Assembly: GCA_937864085.1 (NCBI GenBank)
Contig: CALMIH010000133.1
Span: 1 to 17,684 of the forward strand
Source: an uncultured Chloroflexota bacterium
Lineage (GTDB): Bacteria > Chloroflexota > Limnocylindria > Limnocylindrales > Limnocylindraceae
Length of the DNA stretch: 17,684 nucleotides
Reading direction: 5' to 3'
Shown: one piece after another, positions 1-7,610 of the stretch
Position numbering within the stretch: the first letter of the stretch is position 1
Layout of the letters: each line of letters starts with the position of its first letter
Notes under the pieces: generated by a model
The model's database searches: none
What the model saw: only the letters and a program-made list of their open reading frames with translations
Told to the model about the DNA's origin: nothing
Position numbers and translations under genes: made by a program

Positions 1-1530
1 ACCATCAGTTCGTTCATCTTCTTGGCGATCGGTGGACTTCTTGCACTCGGTGTCCGCACGGAGCTTGCTCAACCGGGTCTGCAGTTCATGGACGAGTCTG
101 TCTACAACCAACTCTTTACGATGCACGCATCCATCATGATCTTCTGGGTGATCATTCCGTTCCTTGCTGGCATCGGAAACTACATCGTCCCGCTGCAAAT
201 TGGAGCGGCGGACATGGCCTTCCCGCGCATCAACGCGCTCAGTTTCTGGATGATCCCGTTCTCTGGACTGATTGCGGCATCAGGATTCTTCTTGGGTGGT
301 GCGGCTGACGCAGGGTGGACCGCCTACCCGCCACTCAGCAGCATCACGTATAGCCCCGGCCCTGGGATGAATTTGTGGATCATGGCCGTTGTCCTCGTTG
401 GCACGAGTTCCATTCTTGGCGCGGTGAACTTCCTCGTGACGGTCTTCCGCATGCGCGCTCCTGGCATGACGCTCTTCCGCATGCCGATCATGGTGTGGAC
501 GATCATCGTAACTAGCGTGCTCGTCTTGATGGGGACGCCAGTGCTCACAAGCGCACTCATCATGCTCTTTGTGGATCGCAACTTTGGCGGGAGCTTCTTT
601 GATCCAACCACCGGCGGTTCAGCCATCCTCTGGCAGAACATCTTCTGGTTCTACAGCCACCCGGCCGTCTACATCATGGTTCTCCCAGGGATGGGCGTGA
701 TCTCTGAGATCATCCCAGTGTTTAGCCGAAAGCCGCTCTTCGGCTACCGGGCATTCGTGTTTGCCACGGCGGGGATCGGCGCGCTTGGATTCTCAGTCTG
801 GGCACATCACATGTTCACGACAGGGAGCGTCTTCCTGCCGTTCTTCTCTGTCATGACGTTTCTCATTGCAGTCCCAACTGGCGTGAAGATGTTCAATTGG
901 ATCGCCACGCTCTGGCGCGGACAGATCACGTTAAAGACGCCAATGCTCTTCGCGCTCGGCTTCCTCTCAATGTTCCTCATCGGTGGCATTAATGGAGTCT
1001 TCAGCGCGTCGGTGCCGGTTGACTATGCAATCCACGCGACGTATTGGATCGTTGCGCACATCCACTACGTGCTCTTCGGCGGATCGTTCTTGGCGATCAT
1101 GGCCGGACTCTATTACTGGTTCCCAAAGATGTCTGGAAAGATGCTTGATGAGGGACTCGGGAAGCTGCACTTTGTGATCGCGATGGTTGGCCTCAACCTC
1201 ACCTTCCTCCCGATGCACTCCCTTGGGCTGATGGGGATGCCGCGGCGTATTGCGGACTACTCGCCAACCGCTGGCTGGAATGATCTCAACCTCGCCGCAA
1301 CCGTTGGGGGATTCCTCGTTGGGATCAGCACCCTGCCGCTCCTCTGGAATATCTACATCTCGTTGCGAAACGGGAAGGATGCAGGTCCAGATCCATGGGA
1401 GGGGAATACGCTGGAGTGGGCCACCTCATCGCCGCCTCCGGCTTGGAACTTTGATCGGCTCCCCGCAATCACTTCTGAGCGCCCACTCTTTGACGCGCGT
1501 CACGGGCGATCAGGAGGCGACCATAAATGA
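1..1530 (+). CDS. ctaD: Cytochrome c oxidase subunit I (5' end cut off by the window)
   Basis: This is the catalytic subunit of an aa3-type proton-pumping oxygen reductase, an integral membrane protein that reduces O2 with electrons from cytochrome c. The reading frame is open from base 1, so the start lies upstream; 509 residues are visible. Numbering from the window edge, the low-spin heme His is in TMHAS (H42). The CuB/cross-link region is FYSHPAVYI (H220, Y224), with the HH pair at H269-H270. The K-channel Lys is in PTGVKMFNW (K296), and the heme a3/a ligands are in AHIHYV (H353, H355). The Tyr-Ser pair just before the CuB His, where A1 enzymes have a downstream HPEVY Glu, marks an A2-type oxidase. 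The usual HDT upstream of the heme ligands reads HAT here, so a Mg-site Asp appears to be missing. The gene overlaps subunit III by four bases (ATGA). Confidence 0.96.
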   Translation, partial: TISSFIFLAIGGLLALGVRTELAQPGLQFMDESVYNQLFTMHASIMIFWVIIPFLAGIGNYIVPLQIGAADMAFPRINALSFWMIPFSGLIAASGFFLGGAADAGWTAYPPLSSITYSPGPGMNLWIMAVVLVGTSSILGAVNFLVTVFRMRAPGMTLFRMPIMVWTIIVTSVLVLMGTPVLTSALIMLFVDRNFGGSFFDPTTGGSAILWQNIFWFYSHPAVYIMVLPGMGVISEIIPVFSRKPLFGYRAFVFATAGIGALGFSVWAHHMFTTGSVFLPFFSVMTFLIAVPTGVKMFNWIATLWRGQITLKTPMLFALGFLSMFLIGGINGVFSASVPVDYAIHATYWIVAHIHYVLFGGSFLAIMAGLYYWFPKMSGKMLDEGLGKLHFVIAMVGLNLTFLPMHSLGLMGMPRRIADYSPTAGWNDLNLAATVGGFLVGISTLPLLWNIYISLRNGKDAGPDPWEGNTLEWATSSPPPAWNFDRLPAITSERPLFDARHGRSGGDHK

Positions 1531-2168
1531 GCCTCGCCACCGCAGAACAGAACACGCCTGAGGCGTTGAGCGACCACGGTTCGTCCGCCCACGGCGCCGC
1601 GGGTCACGGAAAGAAGGGGCTCGGCAATCCGGTTCTCGGAATGCTGCTCTTTATTGTTTCGGAGATCATGTTCTTCGGGGGTCTGTTCGCCGCATATTTC
1701 AGCTTGCGCACATCTGCTGATGTGTGGCCACCAGAAGGTAACGAGGCATTCCTTCTGCAGCAGGAGGCGCTCTTTCCTGCATTGATGACCCTGCTTCTGC
1801 TCATCAGCTCGCTGACTTGCCAGATCGCTGTCTGGCGCATTCGTCGCGGCGATCGCGTTGGGATGAATCGCGCACTCTTAATGACCGTGTTGCTCGGAAT
1901 CGTATTTCTTATCGGCCAGCTGTATGACTACACCCAGCTCGGCTTCGGAGTGGCTGATGGAACGTTTGGTGGGACCTTCTACATCCTCACCGGATTCCAC
2001 GGAGCCCACGTGCTCGGCGGCGTGCTGATGCTTGGAGTGTGCCTCTACCGCGGCGGCCTCGGACAATTCTCTGCACAACACCATGACATGGTCGAAGCAA
2101 CATCAATCTATTGGCACTTCGTTGACGTGGTTTGGGTGTTGCTCTTCTCGCTTCTTTACATCATTTAG
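1527..2168 (+). CDS. ctaE: Cytochrome c oxidase subunit III
   Basis: This is a 213-residue membrane subunit of the heme-copper oxidase encoded just upstream. It stabilises subunit I and is thought to help deliver oxygen and protons. Family landmarks are SEIMFFGGLFAAYF in the first membrane helix and TGFHGAHVLGG in a later one, followed by a C-terminal helix with YWHFVDVVWVLLF. The length fits the short five-helix bacterial form. The N-terminal ~30 residues are soluble and rich in His, Ala and Gly. The start ATG overlaps the subunit I stop and has a strong AGGAGG at 1512-1517. No subunit IV gene follows. Instead a kynurenine formamidase gene begins 11 bases after the stop, which places it in the oxidase transcript. 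Confidence 0.95.
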   Translation: MSLATAEQNTPEALSDHGSSAHGAAGHGKKGLGNPVLGMLLFIVSEIMFFGGLFAAYFSLRTSADVWPPEGNEAFLLQQEALFPALMTLLLLISSLTCQIAVWRIRRGDRVGMNRALLMTVLLGIVFLIGQLYDYTQLGFGVADGTFGGTFYILTGFHGAHVLGGVLMLGVCLYRGGLGQFSAQHHDMVEATSIYWHFVDVVWVLLFSLLYII

Positions 2169-2179
2169 GAAGGGGCCGA

Positions 2180-3082
2180 TTGAACTCCAGTAGCGAACGG
2201 ATCGCCTGGCTCAACGAGCAGTACTCCCCAAGTCGCACCGCACACGATTTCAACGGCAGCATCCAGTCGTACAAGTCTGGGACCGAAGCGGCCCGTGCTG
2301 CAATCATGGGCAACCGTCACCGAGTGCTCGCGTATGGGGCACCTTCATCTAATCGCATTGAGTGCTTCTTGCCGCGCACGGAGGGTGCCCCTGGTGGTGC
2401 GCGGAGAGGCGCGCCGATCTTCGCCTTCCTGCATGGCGGCTGGTGGCAGGATCTCTCGATTGATTACGCCGCCGCACCAGCGGTAGCGCTCACGGATGCT
2501 GGCGCGATCTACGCATCGATCGGTTACACGTTGACGCCAGCTGTGCAGCTTCGCGAGATCGTTGCCGAAGTCTCCGCCGCACTCACCACGATCGCCGCCA
2601 ACGCGACGGGGATGGGGGGCGACCCAAGGCGCATCGTGTTGGCGGGCCATTCGGCCGGCGCACACCTTGCCGCAACGCAACTTACTGCGCTCACCCTAGA
2701 GGCTCCTCGTTATACCGCCGCAGGACTCCTCCTTATTGGCGGTGCGTATGACCTTGGGCCGATCGCGGAGAGCTACGTGAACGAGAAGGTGCGCATGAGT
2801 GAAGCGGATGCGGCGGCACTCTCCCCAGCGCTGCTGACGCCACTCCACGACGTGCCGGTGAAGATTCGCGTGGGCGAAGAGGAGCCTGAAGAGTTTCATC
2901 GCAACGCGGCGTTCCTCCTTGAGTGTTGGAGCCCAAGCCTCAGCGCGATCGACAGCGCAACCCTCAGCGGGCGCGATCACTTTGATGCGCTCGACGAGCT
3001 CGCCGATCCTCACGGTCGCCTCTACGCCGACGCGCTCGAGCTGCTCGGGATCCCACTGCAGCGCGCCGCCGTGGGACGATAG
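2180..3082 (+). CDS. Alpha/beta hydrolase, probable kynurenine formamidase (arylformamidase)
   Basis: This is probably the AFMID-type enzyme that hydrolyses N-formylkynurenine to kynurenine and formate, the second step of tryptophan breakdown. I place the start at TTG 2180 (300 residues). An AGGAAGGGG stretch at 2167-2175 overlaps the subunit III stop and sits just upstream, and the protein homology begins here; an earlier GTG would lie deep inside the subunit III gene. Visible motifs are HGGWW (85-89, oxyanion hole), GHSAG (156-160, nucleophile S158) and RDHFD (catalytic H267). The acid residue probably lies in VGEEEPEEF (about 231-239), where a Glu may replace the usual Asp. The kynureninase gene starts four bases after the stop. 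Fold and context agree well; the exact substrate is inferred. Other esterases share these motifs, so the function rests partly on the neighbours. Confidence 0.85.
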   Translation: MNSSSERIAWLNEQYSPSRTAHDFNGSIQSYKSGTEAARAAIMGNRHRVLAYGAPSSNRIECFLPRTEGAPGGARRGAPIFAFLHGGWWQDLSIDYAAAPAVALTDAGAIYASIGYTLTPAVQLREIVAEVSAALTTIAANATGMGGDPRRIVLAGHSAGAHLAATQLTALTLEAPRYTAAGLLLIGGAYDLGPIAESYVNEKVRMSEADAAALSPALLTPLHDVPVKIRVGEEEPEEFHRNAAFLLECWSPSLSAIDSATLSGRDHFDALDELADPHGRLYADALELLGIPLQRAAVGR

Positions 3083-3086
3083 CGGC

Positions 3087-4340
3087 ATGAGTAACGTCAG
3101 TAGTGAGCAGGCGCCGCTGAGCGCGGCGGCTCTTGATGCCACGGATCCGCTCGCATCGCTGCGCGATACGTTCTCCATTCCTAGTGGCGTGATCTACCTC
3201 GATGGCAACTCGCTTGGCGCACTTCAGAAGGGTATTGCCGAGCGGATTGATCGAGTGGTGAAGCAGCAGTGGGGCGAGGGGTTGATCCGCAGTTGGAATG
3301 ACACCGACTGGTACGAGATGCCGATGCGCGTCGGCGATCGCATCGCACCGCTGATCGGTGCAGGTGCGGGCGAAGTGGTGGTGGGCGACTCCACCTCTAT
3401 CTCACTCTTCCGCGTTGTTGCGGCGGGGCTCGGGCTGCAGCCGGGCCGAAACGTGATCGTGACCGAGCGTGGCAACTTCCCGTCAGACCTCTACATCCTT
3501 GAGGGGCTGCAAGGGCTGCGCCCAGACCTTGAGATTCGGCAGGCGGCGGCGGGCCAGGATCCGGCGGAACTTCTTGATGAGCGAACGGCGCTGCTCGTCC
3601 TCACGCAGGTGGATTACAAGAGTGGCCTGATTCGAGACATGAAGCGGCTCACCGATGCGGCGCATGCGGTGGGTGCGCTTGCCGTCTGGGATCTCTCGCA
3701 CTCAACGGGAATCATCCCCGTTGAGTTGAACGCGAGTGGCGCAGACTTTGCAATCGGCTGTGGCTATAAGTATCTGAATGGCGGTCCTGGTGCACCGTCG
3801 TACACCTGGGTTGCGCCACGGCTCGTGGATCGTGTTGCGCAGCCACTCGCCGGCTGGCTCGGGCACAAAGACCCGTTCGCCTTCACGCCAGAGTACGTGC
3901 CGGCTCCAGGGATTCGTCGCTTCATCACGGGGACGCAGCAGGTGCTGAGCCTCGCCGCACTCGATGAGTCGATGAAGATCTGGGAGGAGATCTCCATCGC
4001 GCAGGTCCGCGCGAAGTCCACCCTCCAGACGAGTCGATTTATTGCGCAGGTTGAGGCTCGCTGTGCGGGGCTCGGCTTAACGCTTGCCTCACCACGTGAC
4101 GCTGCGGTGCGTGGCGGTCAGGTCTCGTTCACGCATGAGCAGGGCTACGCGGTGATGCAGGCGTTGATTGCGCGCGGGATCATTGGCGACTTCCGTGCGC
4201 CGAACCTGCTGCGCTTCGGCTTCTCGCCGCTCTATCTCAGCTTCGCCGAAATTGATCGAGCAGTTGATGCGCTCGCCGAGATTCTGACGACCAAGAGCTG
4301 GGACGATCCGCGCTTTACGGAGAAACGTCGCGTTACCTGA
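3087..4340 (+). CDS. kynU: Kynureninase
   Basis: This is a PLP enzyme of the fold-type I aminotransferase class that cleaves kynurenine to anthranilate and alanine (or 3-hydroxykynurenine to 3-hydroxyanthranilate). The protein of 417 residues matches the usual bacterial length. Motifs are YLDGNSLG (38-44), FPSD (131-134), WDLSHS with the PLP-nitrogen Asp (D202), and GCGYKYLNGGPGAPS with the Schiff-base Lys (K228). The chosen start, ATG 3087, lies four bases after the formamidase stop and just before the conserved region; the frame stays open upstream but only inside the previous gene. It is cotranscribed with the formamidase. No kynurenine 3-monooxygenase or 3-hydroxyanthranilate dioxygenase is in the window, so the visible end product is anthranilate. 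Confidence 0.95.
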   Translation: MSNVSSEQAPLSAAALDATDPLASLRDTFSIPSGVIYLDGNSLGALQKGIAERIDRVVKQQWGEGLIRSWNDTDWYEMPMRVGDRIAPLIGAGAGEVVVGDSTSISLFRVVAAGLGLQPGRNVIVTERGNFPSDLYILEGLQGLRPDLEIRQAAAGQDPAELLDERTALLVLTQVDYKSGLIRDMKRLTDAAHAVGALAVWDLSHSTGIIPVELNASGADFAIGCGYKYLNGGPGAPSYTWVAPRLVDRVAQPLAGWLGHKDPFAFTPEYVPAPGIRRFITGTQQVLSLAALDESMKIWEEISIAQVRAKSTLQTSRFIAQVEARCAGLGLTLASPRDAAVRGGQVSFTHEQGYAVMQALIARGIIGDFRAPNLLRFGFSPLYLSFAEIDRAVDALAEILTTKSWDDPRFTEKRRVT

Positions 4341-4358
4341 GCGCTATCTGCTGGTAAC
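4332..4358. terminator. Inverted repeat between two convergent operons
   Basis: GTTACC (4332-4337) and GGTAAC (4353-4358) form a perfect 6-bp stem with a 15-base loop that itself contains the palindrome AGCGCT. It spans the kynureninase stop and lies in the 30-base gap before the aminotransferase stop, so it could end transcription from both sides. There is no U-tract, and the stem is short. A smaller hairpin (CGTCT-ctt-AGACG, 4365-4377) lies next to it. Confidence 0.35.
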
Positions 4359-4370
4359 CACCCGCGTCTC

Positions 4371-5762
4371 TTAGACGACGAGCGCGCCACTTTCAATAAG
4401 TGTGGCGATCGCCGCATCAAGTGTCTCGCTGTGTTGATCTGCGGCGCTGCGCGGCGTTGCTGGCGAGAAGAGCGCCATGTTGTGGAAGGGGGTCATGATG
4501 ATGCCGCGATTCAGTGCGTGCAGATGCAGGTAGCGCTCCATCTCATGGTGTACCGCCGCAGCCGCCTCACCACCACTACGCGGCGCCTCTGGCGTGAAGT
4601 GGTATTCGGCACGCGCGCCGAGTCGCGTCACGCTCCACCCAACGCCGCGTCGCGCAAACACCTCTTCAACGCCATCCGCCCAGCGGTTCGCCCCCGCGAT
4701 CATCTCCGGGAAGGCCGCGTCGGTGAGCACCTCGCGCAGCGTGGTGCGGATCGCTACTGCTGATAGGACGCTCCCTGAGACGGTGCCGCCAATGCCGCCC
4801 GTATCAATCTCGTCGCGTTGCAACTCACCGCTGATCTTTTCGGCGAGATCGCGCCGCATGCCGTACGCGGCGCCAGGGAGGCCGCCAGCGATCGCCTTCC
4901 CGATGACGAGCAGATCTGGATCAAGCCCCCATGCGGCGGTTGCGCCGCCTGGCCCCATGGAGATGGTGTGCGTCTCATCGGCAATCAGGAGCGCTCCGTA
5001 TCTGGTTGCGAGCTTCCGCAGCGCGGCGTGATAGCCAGCCTCGGGAAGGACGATGCCGATGTTGGTGAGTGCAGGCTCGATCAGGATCGCCGCCACATCA
5101 CCGGCGGCGAGTGCCGCCTCGGTTGCCGCAAGATCGTTGATCTCCACCACGCGCGTTGTTGTTGCTGGATCAACCTGGGGTCCAGTATTCCCGGGCCGCG
5201 TCTGCGCTGCGCCCGCAGCTCCACTCGGTCGTGCGATCGCAAACGTCTCATCAACGGTGCCGTGATAGCACCAGTTATGAACCAGAACCTTCGGGCGTTT
5301 TGTGATGGCGCGAGCGATCCGTAAGACGAAGCGATTCGCATCTGTTGCGGTGAGGCAGAGCTGCCAGAGCGGGAGGCCGAAGCGGCGCGTCAGCTCTTCT
5401 GCGGCGTCAATCGCCGCCTCAGAGGGGAGCATCGTCGTTGCGCCGTTCTCAAGTTGTGCCGTCATCGCACGGGCGAGTGCGTCTGGGGCGTGGCCCGCCA
5501 TCGCCGCCGTGTCACCAAGCGCGAAGTCCAGATAGACCTGGCCATCTGCATCGGTGATCTGCGCACCGCGCGCGGAGACGGCGTACGGTGGGACCGGTGA
5601 CGCCCAGCGTTGCATCCAGCTCATTGGGACACCGCCAAGAAGGCTCTCTCCGGCGCGCGTGGCGAGTGCTGCGGCACGCGGGTGAGCGAGTGTGAATCGT
5701 TCCGCCTCCGCCGCAAAGAGGGGCGCAAGGCGCGCGTCATCAATCTTCGATGCGTCTCCCAT
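4371..5762 (-). CDS. Class III aminotransferase, glutamate-1-semialdehyde-mutase-like, in the tryptophan dioxygenase operon
   Basis: This PLP-dependent class III (subgroup II) aminotransferase has 463 residues. Landmarks are NWCYHGTVDE (163-172), the PLP Asp in ADETHTIS (D262), and the Schiff-base Lys in IGKAIAGGLPGA (K289). At the phosphate-binding loop, where relatives usually have SGTEA, this protein has TATDAN (138-143). That loop change suggests a distinct subfamily. ATG 5762 lies five bases after the dioxygenase stop, so the two genes form one operon, probably with coupled translation. The substrate is unknown. Kynurenine (giving kynurenic acid), or amino-group recycling from the alanine released by kynureninase, are context-based guesses. 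A role in heme synthesis is less likely, since no other heme gene is nearby. Confidence 0.88.
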   Translation of the reverse strand: MGDASKIDDARLAPLFAAEAERFTLAHPRAAALATRAGESLLGGVPMSWMQRWASPVPPYAVSARGAQITDADGQVYLDFALGDTAAMAGHAPDALARAMTAQLENGATTMLPSEAAIDAAEELTRRFGLPLWQLCLTATDANRFVLRIARAITKRPKVLVHNWCYHGTVDETFAIARPSGAAGAAQTRPGNTGPQVDPATTTRVVEINDLAATEAALAAGDVAAILIEPALTNIGIVLPEAGYHAALRKLATRYGALLIADETHTISMGPGGATAAWGLDPDLLVIGKAIAGGLPGAAYGMRRDLAEKISGELQRDEIDTGGIGGTVSGSVLSAVAIRTTLREVLTDAAFPEMIAGANRWADGVEEVFARRGVGWSVTRLGARAEYHFTPEAPRSGGEAAAAVHHEMERYLHLHALNRGIIMTPFHNMALFSPATPRSAADQHSETLDAAIATLIESGALVV

Positions 5763-5767
5763 TGGCG

Positions 5768-6568
5768 CTACATCCTGCTGCGAATCGCCCAGAGGTCAGG
5801 GAAGACGGGGCGGTGCAGGCTCGCCGCAAGGTACTCAACGCCAGTCGATCCGCCAGTGCCGGACTTTCGGCCGATCGTCCGCTCCACCATCTTGACGTGG
5901 CGGTAGCGCCACTCTTGCAGCCCCTCATCAATGTCAACGAGCAGCTCCATCATTGATGCAACTTCGCCGCCAGCGCGATAAAGCGTCAGGAGCAGCTCTT
6001 GCAACCCTTCGTCACCCACGTACTGCTCGGCGTAGTCGCGCTTCAGTAGCTGCGCTGGAACGGCGTGGCCGCTCGCTGCAAGCCAGGCGATCACCGTATC
6101 CCAGAGGCTCGGCCGCTTCGCCGCGGCCTGCACGCGCTCGCGCGCCGCCGCTTCTGGAAGTAGATCGGCGAGGCGCGGATTACGGACGCCGAGGAGCGCC
6201 TCCAGTTCGCGGAACTGCGCCGACTCAAAGCCGCTCGATGTGGCGAGCCGGTTACGGAAGGAGGCAAACTCGAGTGGCGTCAGTGTTTCGAGCACGTCAA
6301 CCTGCGCGACCGCAATCTTCAGGATGTGCCGGACGCGGCTGAGACGGTGTGCGGCGCGCCAAGTATCTGCAGCGCCGAGCGCGGCCGCAGCGCCGCGTAG
6401 TTCGTGCATCGCCTCCTTGAACCAGAGTTCGTAGGTCTGGTGGATGACGATAAAGAGCATCTCGTCGTGCTCTTCAGAGCGTGGTGTCTGCAAGCTGAGT
6501 AGCTCATCGAGGCGCAGATAGCCCGCGTAGGTGAGTCCTGGATCTTTCGTCTCTTCACTCTCGCTCAT
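5768..6568 (-). CDS. kynA: Tryptophan 2,3-dioxygenase
   Basis: This is a cytoplasmic heme enzyme that inserts O2 into the indole ring of L-tryptophan to give N-formylkynurenine, the first and committed step of the kynurenine pathway. It has 266 residues, close to the compact bacterial tetrameric form. The N-terminal LTYAGYLRL and HDEMLFIVIHQTYELWFK (35-51) hold the substrate-pocket His (H43). FRNRLATSSGFESAQFRELE (104-123) carries the substrate-binding Arg (R117). The proximal heme His is in RYRHVKMVERT (H224), and GGSTG (239-243) supplies the Thr that contacts the amino acid. There is no Shine-Dalgarno; a TAGCAT box ends six bases before the ATG, so the message is probably leaderless. It heads an operon with the aminotransferase. 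Confidence 0.96.
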   Translation of the reverse strand: MSESEETKDPGLTYAGYLRLDELLSLQTPRSEEHDEMLFIVIHQTYELWFKEAMHELRGAAAALGAADTWRAAHRLSRVRHILKIAVAQVDVLETLTPLEFASFRNRLATSSGFESAQFRELEALLGVRNPRLADLLPEAAARERVQAAAKRPSLWDTVIAWLAASGHAVPAQLLKRDYAEQYVGDEGLQELLLTLYRAGGEVASMMELLVDIDEGLQEWRYRHVKMVERTIGRKSGTGGSTGVEYLAASLHRPVFPDLWAIRSRM

Positions 6569-6574
6569 GCGCTG

Positions 6575-6580
6575 ATGCTA
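6575..6580 (-). promoter_or_regulatory. -10 box of a probable leaderless promoter for tryptophan dioxygenase
   Basis: On the - strand TAGCAT is followed by exactly six bases and then the dioxygenase ATG. This spacing puts the transcription start at or next to the start codon. No clear -35 hexamer and no Shine-Dalgarno sequence are visible. The same TANNNT arrangement recurs before three other genes in this window. Confidence 0.55.
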
Positions 6581-6601
6581 CGCCTCCCGAGCAAAGCGTG
6601 A

Positions 6602-6633
6602 GGCTCCGTCCCGCCTGGCGGCGAAACGGAGCC
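6602..6633 (-). terminator. Hairpin downstream of the heliorhodopsin gene
   Basis: GGCTCCGT (6602-6609) and ACGGAGCC (6626-6633) form a perfect 8-bp stem. Its loop holds a second short GC stem (CCGC/GCGG). It lies 28 bases past the heliorhodopsin stop and before the dioxygenase promoter, so it probably separates the two transcripts. Another small hairpin (CGCGT-gctt-ACGCG, 6637-6650) lies between it and the stop codon. A U-tract is missing apart from a short TTT. Confidence 0.55.
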
Positions 6634-6660
6634 CCTCGCGTGCTTACGCGTGTTGCGCGG

Positions 6661-7554
6661 TTAGTTTGCTGGCATGAAGACGCCGGTCCACACCTGCCAG
6701 GCGAGGAGTGTCTTCGCCACGAGCGAGAGGATCATGTAGCTCCGCTCACCGTGGAGATAATCCTTCCAACGTCCAATCTGGAGGCGCTGCAGCACCATGT
6801 TGACTGCAAAAATGTTGAAGCAGAAAAAGAGGCTCGCATAGATCGCGATCAGCACCGGCTTGAACTCCTCAAGGCTGCGACCATTTGGTCCAACGCCAGT
6901 TGGCCAGTTTGCAAGCGAGAGCCCAACCGTCGTGAACATGGCAATCCAAGGCGCAATGCCCGCAATGCAGCCGAAGATGTAGTGGCTCCACTGGACGTTC
7001 TTTCGTCCAATGTTCGCCTCCTCCATCGACCAGCCGAAGAGGTTCATCGACGCGTTGCAGACGGCAATCGCGATGAGCGCGCCAGCATCGGTGATAAAGC
7101 TCAACGAGGCTACGCCGATGATCATCAGCGTGGAGCTCAGCGCATATTCCGCCCAGCGCATCGGGTTAAACTGCCGCGCCAACCAGCCCTCATAGCGCTC
7201 CCGTAGTGGGTATGCCACAAGGAAGTGCGCCAGCGCTGAGAGGCCGAAGAAGGCGGCAACCAGGTACGCCAGTGGGAAGCTGAAGAGCAGCTCCTTTGCG
7301 GCGGTGAGGCCAGCAAACTGCCCATCAACAATGTTTGACACTGGGTACGTGCCTTCAAATCGGACTGCCGCCTCAGTTGGGCTGATCGCAATGATCACGA
7401 TCGCCTGGATCGCGTGAAGCACGGTAAGAATTCGATTCCAACGGAACAACTGCGCTGCACGCGCTGGGGCGATCTTGGCAAACGTCGTTGCCACAGCCTC
7501 AGAACGTGGAGCGGCGGACGCCGTGCCCGCGCGAGCTCGCTTCGCTACTGCCAC
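6661..7554 (-). CDS. Heliorhodopsin
   Basis: This is a seven-helix retinal protein of the heliorhodopsin family, which is distinct from type 1 rhodopsins, has inverted membrane topology, and is thought to act mainly as a slow light sensor. It has 297 residues, with an extra basic Ala/Arg-rich N-terminal tail of about 35 residues. The retinal Lys is in SLVAKTLLAWQ (K281), with Ser four residues before it (S277) as in characterised heliorhodopsins. The Glu counterion is in RWAEYALSSTLM (E136). Two conserved His appear in TVLHAIQA (H47) and ALAHFLVAYP (H110). The start is GTG 7554, supported by AGGGAGG at 7560-7566 five bases upstream. The gene lies 56 bases downstream of the TSUP permease, so it may share its transcript. 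No retinal synthesis gene is in the window. The signalling partner is unknown. Confidence 0.93.
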   Translation of the reverse strand: MAVAKRARAGTASAAPRSEAVATTFAKIAPARAAQLFRWNRILTVLHAIQAIVIIAISPTEAAVRFEGTYPVSNIVDGQFAGLTAAKELLFSFPLAYLVAAFFGLSALAHFLVAYPLRERYEGWLARQFNPMRWAEYALSSTLMIIGVASLSFITDAGALIAIAVCNASMNLFGWSMEEANIGRKNVQWSHYIFGCIAGIAPWIAMFTTVGLSLANWPTGVGPNGRSLEEFKPVLIAIYASLFFCFNIFAVNMVLQRLQIGRWKDYLHGERSYMILSLVAKTLLAWQVWTGVFMPAN

Positions 7555-7572
7555 AAGTACCTCCCTAATGTT

Positions 7573-7592
7573 GCGGCCAATGCTCGGCCCGC
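7573..7592 (-). other. Hairpin in the leader of the heliorhodopsin gene
   Basis: GCGGCC (7573-7578) can pair with GGCCCGC (7586-7592), with one bulged base and a 7-base loop. It lies in the 56-base gap between the TSUP permease stop and the heliorhodopsin ribosome-binding site. It could be a weak attenuator or simply chance in GC-rich DNA. Confidence 0.25.
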
Positions 7593-7610
7593 ATGGGATA
7601 CAGAGTAGTG

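Noticed and set aside
2132..2179. Formamidase start at 2132
   Set aside because: This would overlap the conserved C-terminal helix of oxidase subunit III by 37 bases and adds residues unlike the family; TTG 2180 has a fitting ribosome-binding site.
2919..3086. Kynureninase start upstream at 2919
   Set aside because: The extra 56 residues would lie inside the formamidase gene and are low-complexity Ser/Arg sequence; ATG 3087 gives the normal family length.
6661..7554. Type 1 ion-pumping rhodopsin
   Set aside because: The helix-three motif of proton or sodium pumps (DTD, DTE or NDQ type) is absent, and the helix-seven context is SLVAKTLLAWQ, as in heliorhodopsins.
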